64,000 nt of DNA, from NCBI RefSeq assembly GCF_001522545.3, contig NC_031768.1, positions 4,834,320 through 4,898,319 of the forward strand, in the 5' to 3' direction. Below, in pieces: positions 54,346-64,000 of the stretch. The DNA is from Parus major. Taxonomy: Eukaryota; Chordata; Aves; Passeriformes; Paridae. Each line of letters starts with the position of its first letter. Position 1 is the first letter of the stretch. The translations under genes and the position numbers were made by a program. Below the pieces are notes generated by a model, which saw only the letters and a program-made list of their open reading frames with translations, searched no databases and was not told the DNA's origin.

Positions 54346-57300
54346 CCCCCCACGAGAATCAAGCCACAGCAGTGCTGCTCACCTGGCTTCTCCCAGCTGG
54401 GAAAAGTTGTCCTCCCTGAGGGTTCCAGGCCCTGCCATGGCGTGGCTGCAGGGACCAGGGATCCCATGCATCCTGGCATGCTGGCATCTCCCACGCTGGA
54501 AGTCACAGGCATGGATGTTGCTCAGGTTCCCCTTGGCTCCCCAAAGCTGCAGCTGCTTTGTCAGAGAGATGAGCAGGAGGGGACCAGGAAACACCTTGGG
54601 CAGCTCAGCCTCTCTGGCAGCTCTCTATCTCCAACCCTGAACAGCAAATCCTGCCTCCTGCTCTGGAAACTGGGGTTTGTCCTGTTGTTTCTGCCTGTTA
54701 ATCCTGAGTTTAACTCTCTTTTCTCCCCCAGTGCCATTTCCTGTGTTGGGTCTCTTTCATTTGCACAAAACTCTCACTTCAGTTACTCTCCAGTCTCTCA
54801 GGGAGATCCAGATTACCTCAAAACTTCCATCCCTCTACTCTGTTCCTCCCTGGAAGTTTCCAGAGAGCCAGGACAGACAGCTGGTTCTGTCTGCTCCTGC
54901 CTCCTCCTTTAAACAGCTTTGTGTATGTGGTTTTGGGCTTTCTGCTGCCGACTGGAAAGGGCTCTGATCCCTGGATTTGGGCAGATCCCAAGGGAAATGG
55001 AAAGATCCAAGCACAAGGTCAGCTCCAGCTCACACAGACATCTTCATGAATGGATGAACTACCCCATAGTTTTGATTAACCTCAAACTTCTGACGCTTGA
55101 ACCTGAATTATGTGGTTTGTGCCCTTTTCCTTTCCTAAATCTTACAATCCAAAGGACGTTGTGACCCGGATTGTTCCGCTGTGGCGTTCTTCACTACTTT
55201 TGCACAAGTAAATCGAATTTCCCATCTCCATTCAAGCGGATTTCCGTCACAAATCAGCTCCCAGAGCAGATGAGCTGTGCAGGAGCCGTGAACAATCGCT
55301 TAGGCCTTGCCAGCTCCTGCACTGAGCTGCTCACACTAGATGAGAAAACCTGCTGTACAAACTCGACTGCACCCTCCTCCCACTAGAACTCCTGAAGAGT
55401 TAGATCCTTACAGGAAGTTTTGTTTCAGCTGGAAGGGTTTTCTCTAACCACAAACCCTAATCCAGCAAGTATTTATCCATGTGCTTAACTCCCACCAGCC
55501 TAGCCATGGACCGTGGCACGAAGGAGCTTCTTGCACAGTGCAGGCCCTTTGGCTTTCTCTGGAAACTGAAAGGATTTTTGGGAACTGATGGTTTGTTTTG
55601 GCCCCCACCATTTTTAGGAGCAACCAAAAAACTGTTTACTGGAGAGTGATGAACAAATGGCATTGATGAACCCTTCTGAATTTTTTTGAAGCTGTGTCAG
55701 AAATGTGGGAAAAGGGAATGCAACCCATCCTCAGGGCTGAAGCATTGACTGCAGTGATGCTGTAAAATGTGCTGTGAGGGTTATTGGAAGAACAGACAAC
55801 ACCCAGGCTGCTTTCACAGGCAGCTGTGAAATTTAAAAAAACAAACATGTAATCACAACCAGCTAATGGTATAAATGGGAATACCACAGTATTTTTTAAA
55901 TCTCACTTGTCTTTGTAATATTAAATTTCTATGTGACAGTCCTCCCAAGATATGTTTAACCAAGGGATATGCAAGGCATTCTCTCATAATTCTAGTCTCT
56001 TATGCTTTTCCCACAATATTTAACATTATGATTCATATGCTAATTAAAGGATTTGAGAATCTTGGCAATCAGCCCATTAAAATGTCACACATTTTCAAGG
56101 TGACATTTTAAAACCAGACTTAGCATGAGAATGAAGTTTTTTGAGGCAGGGAGACAGATGTCTCGAGTGTGATTTAATCTTTTCTCCCCCTATTCCAGTG
56201 AATAAGAGTGGGTATTGTGTCTCAGTGTTGTTTCAGTTTACAGGAGGTGTCTTACAGAGACCTCTACATGAACTCTGTATGTTCCAGCTTTCAGCATCAT
56301 GACAGAGCCAGGTGCATCCCAGCCTTGCACTGCTACCCTGGACTTGTGATCAAAGCTGAGCAGGAAATGGATTATAACAATTCCACACCATTTAGCCTGG
56401 GAAACTAATGATGAGCCCTGGGATTTTACTTCTTTATTTTTTTAAAGCTGTGAGATCCCACAGCCCATTACTCTGCTTTTTAGCATGGTTTGATAATCAG
56501 ATCAAACTGGGGCTGCATGTCTTAGGAGAGAAACAGCTTTTTTAAAATGTGAGTACTCCCACAGCAGCCAATTTACAAGGGAAGTTTAATGTCTGTTAAT
56601 AGAGGAGTCCTGTAATGCCACAGGAGTGTCTGTACATGGAATTGTTCATCTCAGAGCTGCCTCTGGGCAGCAATAACAGCATCTACTCCACGTGGGAGTT
56701 TGAGCCTGCCAGGAGAAGCACTGTCATGCAGTGTTCGATTTTCCCATTTTAAACAGCAGGTTTTTGCTGCAAACTTCTCTCTAAAAACACCTGAAGAGCA
56801 AGTCTCGCCTTCATGCCTGCTCTGTGGGATTAAGAGCACATGCACTGCTTTTGTTCCCCTGTCATACTGTAAAAATTTCTGTGAGAGAGCAGAGTGGGCA
56901 AATCATCTACCCCACTAATGCAAAATCTCCCTGTATTTGCCTGTTTCCCATCCCCTTGACTTACCTGTGGCTCTAAAACAAAGGAACATGCCTGTCAGGG
57001 ATGGGAAACACTCAACCACCAGCCCACAGGAAGAGTTTATAATAAAGGAGCCTCATGCAGGGCCATGCAGCTGCTGCTCTGACTCCCAGCTCAAAAGCAT
57101 TACTGCCCAAGAGGTTGCTCTGGAGCCTCCTGAGCCACCCTTCTGTATGCAGCACCCTCTTCCACACAGCATCCTTGCCAACAGGATTTTTTAGTACCAG
57201 AAAAATACAGCAAGAACTTTCTGAAGTGTGTTTAAAATTAAAGAGATTGGATGCTCCTTTTCTAGGCGAGATGGCTGAGCAGCAGGTGATCTCTCCTTTC

Positions 57301-57994
57301 TCTCAGCTCTCCAGGGCCATGCCTGGGCAGAGATGTTGTTTGGACTCTGAAAAAACAGGGCATTGGAGTTGTGTGTGTGAATGCTGTGATAGCACAATAA
57401 AACCCAGAAAGTTTTAATAAAAAAATCTAGATCTGCCCTTCTAGAGCAGATCAGCAAGCCAGGGCTTCCCTCTCCTTTCAAACAGGGAGACACCTTTGTA
57501 AAGCACCTTGTGGTTTTTTGGATGGAAAAACCAGAGGTTCCCATTATCAGAAAATAAAAACTTCTGGCCAAACCCACTTATTGCATGTTCTCATACATGA
57601 AGGAGCTGAAACCAGCAGGTCAGACATTGTGGTGCAGCAAATCTGGCTCTTGGTTAGTGAGAACTCAAACTCATACACACACAAAAAAGCTTTCTGGCTA
57701 TTTTGGCACATAATCAGAAATCACAGGTGTACTCAGGCACAAGCACACACATAAAGCAGTTATCTGTAGACATTTTTGTAACACCACTCTTGGCTCTGTT
57801 GCAAGACAAACTTAGAACCAGGAGGGTTTGGAAAGTGCAAACCGGTGTTGTCACAGCCAACGTTTGCTATAAAGTCTCTGAGGAAAAATCTCTGTTTTCC
57901 AAACTGTGTAGAAGCACAGTTACAGCCTGGCTGGCAGATCCAGCAGATCCTCTGCCCTAAAACTCCAAACTGATGGGGATTTGGAGCAGCTCTG
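54346..57994. other. 3' intergenic sequence
   Basis: No gene was recognised. ORFs are short and overlap on several frames. I looked for exons of WDR4 and NDUFV3, the human downstream neighbours, and found none. Confidence 0.5.
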
Positions 57995-57997
57995 TCA

Positions 57998-58320
57998 TTA
58001 TATAAATATAATATATAGAATATAATTATATATATATATATAATATTAAAATATTATATATAATGTTATCTATTATAATTGTTATAATTATATATACTAT
58101 ATAATTATTATAATTTGTATTATACTATATATAATATAGTATAATTATATATATAATATATAATATATAATATAATAGATATTATGTAATATATAATATA
58201 TAATATAATATTATATATACTATATATTATATTATACATAGTATATATAATATATGATATACTTTATATTATATATGAAATATTATATATAAAATATTAT
58301 ATATATATATATATTTTTAA
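57998..58320. repeat. AT-only low-complexity tract
   Basis: About 320 bases of almost pure A+T with irregular ATATA, TAATA and TTATA words and many local palindromes. It ends at the aaaaatccc boundary near 58320. It has the composition of a flexible, easily melted region. Confidence 0.95.
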
Positions 58321-60344
58321 AAAATCCCAACCTTGTTCTCAGCCCACTAACGGTGTTCTGGGTTCAGGACAGCTGGGAAAAACTCCAGGCTGGAAAATGG
58401 CATGAGAAAATCAACACAAAAACATAAATCCTCCTCAAATTTTTGTGCTCAAGCCATGCCTTCTGGAATGTCCAGTTTGCAGCTGCCCTGGGCAAGCCCT
58501 GGAAGCCAATTTGTCCCTCAGTGCTGATGCTACTACTTCAGGGCTGGCCAAAATTACAGCTTGTTATTCAGGGTATTGACAAAACACACCTTAAGCACCA
58601 ACAGGCTGGGGGCACTAACCACCCCTTTAGGAAGGTGGAAAGGTTTCCCTTTTGATGAGCAAATTCCCCACCAAAAACCCCAAAAGCCAGAACAAACTTG
58701 AAAGCTCGAAATTTCATTTTCTTTACCAAGCAAGCTAAATGAAATGAGCATTCAGAGCAGTGCTTATGTGTTTGAGCTATTACTTCCCTTCCAAAAACAA
58801 TTTATTCATTTCAGGCAGAGTTATATTAAAAAACAACCCCCTAAAATGCCTGTTAGAAGTGTTTTCCACCACTTTTCCTTGCCAGGCTTTGGAACAGCCA
58901 TGGAAACTCATGGTTGTGGCTGGGATCCCTGCTGCCCTTGGGCTCTGTGGAGTGTGGTGGGCAGCCAAGGCAGGGGTAGGGCACAGGGAGCTGTGCAGGC
59001 AGCAGGTTTAGCACCCACCAAACCATGCTCACACTGGGAATTTGGTGCTTCCCCAGCGGCTCCTCCACTCCCACCACTCCCCAGTGCTGCCCAGGGAAAC
59101 TGGACTCACTGGTGCCTGCAGGACTGGCTGCAGGGAGGTGATTTCTTATTGTGGGGAAGAGCTGAAGAAATATGCCCCCAAAGGTTATGGGGTCACAGGT
59201 GTAAAACACCTAAAAGCTCCTAAAAGTTCACCAGGGCGGCGTGTGTGTCATAAAGGATGATTTCATTTCTTCCAGGCTGTAATTTTTTTCTCCCCCTCAC
59301 TCATGACTTTAATCCTCCTTCTCCTCTTGCCTGCTGTTTGTGCTGCCAGGGGCAGATCTCCAGGGCAGTGACTCTTCCCAGCTCCTTTGTTTGCAGAGGA
59401 CACAGCACCCATTTCAGGGTTGCTGGGCATCATCCAGAGCCAAAGAGATCCTTGCAGTGGACAAAAAGTACAGGAATCTCCCCTTTATTTACAGACTTTC
59501 ATTTTATCCTACCAGCTGTAGGATAAAATTCTACAAATTCTGTCGTTTCTCCACCCTGCATGGTGATTGACTCCTTGACCTGTGCTTCAGGCTGCCTTTT
59601 CCACCCATGCAGAAGCATCAGGTGCTGCCTGATGGCTACACCTTCATAAAACACTGAGCTAGGACAGGCCATCCAGCTTCATCCAACTGCATGCAAAAGG
59701 CAGAAAAAACCCCACATTTCTAAGCCTACATTTTTATTTATGTACTTATCTAACTGTTTCTACTGAGGAGAAAATTGTGAATGCTCAGCAGCTCCCACAG
59801 CTTTGAACTGCACTGAATTATAGACATTCACGTGGCTTCATGTAGGTGTTCTACAGATCCAGGCATCTTTTGCATGAAAATATCTAAAATTAAATTGAAA
59901 AGGTTACAAGCTGATTGGTATTAAAAGCTTGTACCAATTAGTATGGTACTGTTCTTTCTTTCAAACATGAACTATGCAGGCTAACTGAGAGTGTTTACTA
60001 CTTTCAATGCTGAGATGAAGTCCCTTATTTCCAGTGCAACAACCTTGTAACACCTCTGAATTTATCTCTAGGACAAAGGTCTTTTCTCATCCCAGCTGTT
60101 AACATTTAACTAGGGTGACAATAATCACTCTGAAAGACACACTGTACATGGAGAGGGGTTCCATGGCGTGACTTTCAGGAGGAACTCAGAGTTTGCAGAG
60201 TGAGAATGGTGTTTGCAGACTGTAAAAGTGGCTAACAACCCCTGGGACATTATTTCAAAAAAGAGCTGGGTCCTGGGCTGTGCTTCATGGATGGATTTTA
60301 TTACTCCATACAATGGGGTCAAAATCAAAGCCTGTTTGCCGGAC
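58321..60344. other. 3' intergenic sequence
   Basis: Unique sequence. The region 58850-59250 is GC-richer and open on both strands, but no protein family was recognised. Confidence 0.5.
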
Positions 60345-60347
60345 AGG

Positions 60348-60390
60348 TCCTTCCTTCCTTCCTTCCTTCCTCCCTCCCTCCCTCCCTCCA
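60348..60390. repeat. (TTCC)n then (TCCC)n microsatellite
   Basis: Seven or so TTCC-type units pass directly into CTCC-type units, a compound polypyrimidine microsatellite. Confidence 0.95.
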
Positions 60391-63318
60391 GAGGGACACA
60401 GGACACTGACACCCCTCACCTGGACCTGTGTGTAAAGAATAAAACTGAGGGCTGGGCTGGCTTTAGCCAGGAGCAAAGTGCCAGGCACTGCTGCCAAGTA
60501 CCAGAATAAGGTCACCTGGACACCAGTTAAATGTCTCCATGCTGCCAGTGTGTCTCTCACCTTTAACAAAGTAGGCTTGGCAGCTCCATTTGCACACAAA
60601 TTTGCAGACCAGGCTCATTAGACAAAATTCCAGTTGGAGATTCATGGGTGAAAGAGGCCTCTGACAGGTGTATTCCTGCCACGTGATGGCTGCAGTGTTT
60701 ACAGCAGGCATGATTATACCTCCTTCTGCCCAAGAACAGCTTCATCAGCTGGCATCAGCTCCAGCTGAAACCTTTTATCTCCTCAGCTATCTCATTTTTT
60801 CAGCATTATAGTATTAGCTACTCCAGTCCATTAAGAGCTTCTTTTTAGCCCATCTAAATGTATTCTCATGTCAGGAAAAGCAGCATAATAGCAAGGACAT
60901 GTATAAGAGCCTGACATTTCTTTCCATGCTGGTACATGCTGTTCACAAAGTCCCAGAAGAATATCAATGATGTCTGTCTTTACACAGGTGAAGGGAACTC
61001 ATCATTTGAAAGGACTCCCCATCTTTGAGGGCTGTTTCATTATCCCTTCACAAAACACATTGAAATCCTCCACAGGACACCCACATCAGTCTCCCCACTC
61101 CCAGCTGCACAACCACTGTTCTAAAGAATTGCCAAGGGAGGATCAAAGAAGAAAATTACACAAAATTTTTAGATTATTTCTTTTATCTTCAAGGTGTTAG
61201 CGGGGTGGAGAGGATAATAGCCACTTTTCTCAGTGATTACATGGTGCTGGCAGTAAATTTTGCAACTATCAAAAGCTACTGATCATTTCAAACACCTCTG
61301 CCAGGAATATGAAACCATAAGAAATGTACATCAGCCACCCAGCCCTGAGTGGTCCCACAGGCACAGCCACCAGAAAGACAAAAAAGCCCCTAAAACCACA
61401 ACAGCAGAAATGAAGCCAGAGCTTACCCTCTCAACTCTGAGTTTACCATGAAGTTTTTCCAGCATTTTCTTCCTCCATATCAAGCTGAGATTTACCAGTT
61501 GGCAGTATTTCAATAATCACAGATCCTAGAGAGGGTCTCTGATGAGAGTCATCCCAAATGGGTTTGGCTCAAGTTGCAAATTTGACCTCAAATTTTAGAC
61601 TAAATCTTTGAAATCTAAACACTGCTTCTTCAGTCTGGCTCTAGTAACACTTCCACAGTGCTTATCCACATGGGTACATAAAACTATCACATTGCACAGG
61701 GAGCTTCTCAGTTTAAAACTCATCCATCTTTCTCCAGGGACAGCCACATTCCACCAGGAGACAGAGATCTGTCAGGATAAGATAGGAATGGGTGTCTCCT
61801 TTTCCTAGGAGAAGTTAGAGCAGATGCCATTAATTTTCTTTCCACTTCTAATCCTGCATGTTACCTTCTCTGGAAGAAGGGTTCATACCATGGTAGCCCC
61901 AAACTGCTGGGCAGCCTGCAGGTGTTGAGTGGAGCACAGTTTCTGCCTCAAGGAGCTGACCACAAAATCCAAAATGGGGAATAATTAATTCCAGTGATGC
62001 ACTGCGTGCCCTAGGATAAGTCAGCAGATGATGGTAGTGCTGGTGCTGAACGTTCTGCAGGGACAGCAAACTCCTCCTCACACCTCAATCCTCATGCAGG
62101 TGCTGCTCTGAACCTCTGTGTGAGCACAGTGCTGGTGCCATCTCTGGTGACCAAGATCATCTGAGAGAGAAGTCAGGAAAATCACAGGCATGCAGAACCC
62201 AACCAGTAAAACACTAATTACGTTCCTCCAGAAAGAAGTTGCCAGTGAAAAGCCATTTGCAGATTTTTGGGGTTTTTCTTTGGCTGGAGTTTTTTGCTTG
62301 GCTTGTGGCAGGGGCAGAGATGGCCACAGTTTCTCCTGCTGTAGTTCAGGAATGGTTCTCTGATTGCACAACTCCTACCCATGGCAGGGTGTGCAGGGAC
62401 TGATGCAGCTCCCCTACAGACAGAATCCTGCTTGGAAACTCTACAGAGGGGATCTGCCCACTTCCCAGAGGAGCTTGCCTGAAACCTCAGTTCCAGGAAG
62501 ACTTTCTCTTCCTGCCCTAGATCTCTGTGTTCCCCTGCAAGTTCAGCTCCTCTGCTGAATGTAAACCAGTGTAATTTAGATATGATTTCCTCATGAATTA
62601 GTCATTTTATTGTAAGTGGATGAGTTCCTCAGCAGGGAACACCATGCTCAGCCCAGCTGAGTGCAGAGAGTCCACTGAACTCATGGGCACAAAGCAGAGA
62701 GTGCTGGGCAAGACCAGGCAGCCTCTGCCATCCCAGGAAAGGCTTTTCCTTTACACAGGGGTGGATTTGACTCACCACAAGTGATTTCTCTGGGAACCAG
62801 TGCCCAATGCTGCCTGGGGAAGAGGGCAGGATGCCATCATCATCCTCACCCCCTGCTGGGCTGTTAAGGGCTGGTTAAAGTAGTGCCCAGCACAGAGCAG
62901 GTGCAGCCGTGTTCTCCATGAGCAGCTGGCTTTCCTCCTACCAAGGCTAAAAGTGGGCAGTCATTGCTCACTGGGGCTAAATTCCCTTTGTCTGGAGGCT
63001 TTGGAGGACCTGACTCAGCCAGAGCAGACAGGGCTGGGTGTGTGTGATGTGCTGCAGGTGGACAGGAGCTTTCTCTGTCCCACCCAGAGTGTGGTGGGTG
63101 TGGGCAGTGGCTGTGCAGGTGCTGAACACCAGAGTGGTTTGGGTGTGAACCGGGCATTCCCCCAGCTCTGCCAGCAAAGCCTGAGGCCAGGTTGGCTTCT
63201 CTGGCATCTGCTCCTGTGAATGTCCTCTGTGGCTTAGAGCTGGCCAGGGTGGGATCAGCTCCCAGCCTCAGTGACACCAGCTGTCCCCCTGCCTCCTGCC
63301 CAGGGACAGGAAAACATT
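60391..63318. other. 3' intergenic sequence with one unidentified minus-strand ORF
   Basis: Mostly unrecognised unique sequence. The only ORF with protein-like features is on the minus strand at 62078-62371 and is listed separately. Confidence 0.5.
62078..62371 (-). CDS. Unidentified ORF with one membrane-like segment (possible small protein or exon)
   Basis: The 97-codon frame has a Lys/Pro/Gln-rich N-terminal half (about residues 23-38), then a hydrophobic segment around residues 50-67 (NVISVLLVGFCMPVIFLTSL) and an acidic and His-rich end. A possible splice donor (GAG before gtgtga on the minus strand) sits just before the stop, so it could be an internal exon. I do not recognise the family. 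Chance is the leading alternative. Confidence 0.15.
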   Translation of the reverse strand: MCNQRTIPELQQEKLWPSLPLPQAKQKTPAKEKPQKSANGFSLATSFWRNVISVLLVGFCMPVIFLTSLSDDLGHQRWHQHCAHTEVQSSTCMRIEV

Positions 63319-63320
63319 AC

Positions 63321-63625
63321 AGAATCACAGAACAGTGTGAGCTGGAAAGGATCTTAAAATTCATTTGATAAATTCCATTTTATAGACATTTTCCACTACC
63401 CCAGGTTGCTCAGACCCCCATCCAGCCTGGCCTTGGACACCTCCAGGGATGGGACAGCCACAGCTTCTCTGGGCACCCTGCACCAGGGCCTCTCCACCTC
63501 AGAGCACCTCACAATAAAGAATTTCTTCCTAAAACCTAATCTAACCCTTCCCTCTTTAACTTTCAGCCCATTATCCATTGCCCTGCCACTACATACCCTT
63601 TTAAAAAGCCCTGTAAAATTTGGCC
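63321..63625 (-). mobile_element. CR1 LINE fragment, antisense
   Basis: It begins with acagaatcacagaacag at the reversed 3' end and continues through ccagcctggccttggacacc, tccagggatgggacagccac and aatttcttcctaaaacctaa, the reverse-complement landmarks of CR1. Confidence 0.9.
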
Positions 63626-63799
63626 ACAGTGAGCTAGAGACACAGCCACGCTTCCTTCAGCGCTGTCCCCAGGCACTGCCAGCACCCCCAGCTCTCCTGT
63701 GTCCGTGGGTTTGTCAGTGCCAGGCTCACTGCCCCTGACCTGCTGTTACAGGCTCTTCATCTCTTCTTAATCACTTTAATGTGATCTATATCAAACAAA

Positions 63800-64000
63800 G
63801 AATCCCAATGGTTTGGCTTAGAAGGAAATTTAAAGCCCATCTCTTCCCAACCCCCTGCCACAAGCAGGAACACCGTCCACTAGACCAGGTTTGCTCCAAG
63901 CCCTGTCCATGAACACTTCCAGGGTTCAGCATCCCTAACTTGTCTGGGAAACCTGTTCCAGCACCTCAGCACGCTCACAGGGAGGAATTTCTTCCCTCTG
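63800..64000 (-). mobile_element. CR1 LINE fragment, antisense, cut by the window edge
   Basis: A second reversed CR1 tail starts near 63800 (gaatcccaatggtttgg) and runs to the end of the window with agaccaggtttgctccaagc and cacagggaggaatttcttcc. It probably continues beyond base 64000. Confidence 0.88.

Noticed and set aside
53018..64000. WDR4 or NDUFV3, expected downstream from human gene order
   Set aside because: I compared the ORFs on both strands with what I know of these proteins and saw no match. They may lie beyond the window.

Overview
The window looks like avian nuclear DNA, probably from a passerine. Many truncated CR1 LINE tails of the avian type lie on both strands, and one stretch of intron 1 resembles the LTRs of passerine endogenous retroviruses. 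The coding sequence is vertebrate, with exons of 44-157 bases separated by large GT-AG introns. Two runs of N (6134-6382 and 19620-20044) are assembly gaps, each inside a tandem repeat.

The window holds one recognisable gene, read on the + strand: PDE9A, the high-affinity cGMP-specific 3',5'-cyclic phosphodiesterase. I could follow 18 coding exons from the ATG at 4201 to a TGA at 53140-53142. Together they give 1557 coding bases (518 residues plus stop). Every junction is GT-AG and the frame is kept throughout. The order matches the mammalian PDE9A2-type isoform, and the known catalytic residues fall on the same numbers (His252, His256, His292, Asp293, Asp402, Gln453, Phe456).

Layout: 1-4200 is 5' flank with a 91-base duplication, a 17-base tandem repeat, an RFX/X-box-like site and the presumed promoter. 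4201-4269 is exon 1, followed by a CpG-rich block. Intron 1 (14.5 kb) carries a 20-base minisatellite, a long CR1 copy broken by microsatellites, and an LTR-like element. 18769-37822 holds exons 2-8, which encode the N-terminal region. 39984-51520 holds exons 9-17, with the catalytic domain in exons 11-16. 53092-53142 is the last coding exon and ends earlier than the mammalian gene. The remaining 10.9 kb is 3' UTR and intergenic DNA, with a 42-base minisatellite, a 300-base AT tract and CR1 fragments at the right edge. I could not identify SLC37A1 or WDR4, the human neighbours, inside the window.

I found no RNA gene, CRISPR array or convincing new multigene system. The observations most worth checking are the early stop in PDE9A, the in-frame cassette architecture of its N-terminal exons, the 14-codon-periodic minisatellite just after the stop, the 60-base higher-order minisatellite at an assembly gap, the X-box upstream of exon 1, and an unidentified minus-strand ORF with a membrane-like segment near 62.2 kb.
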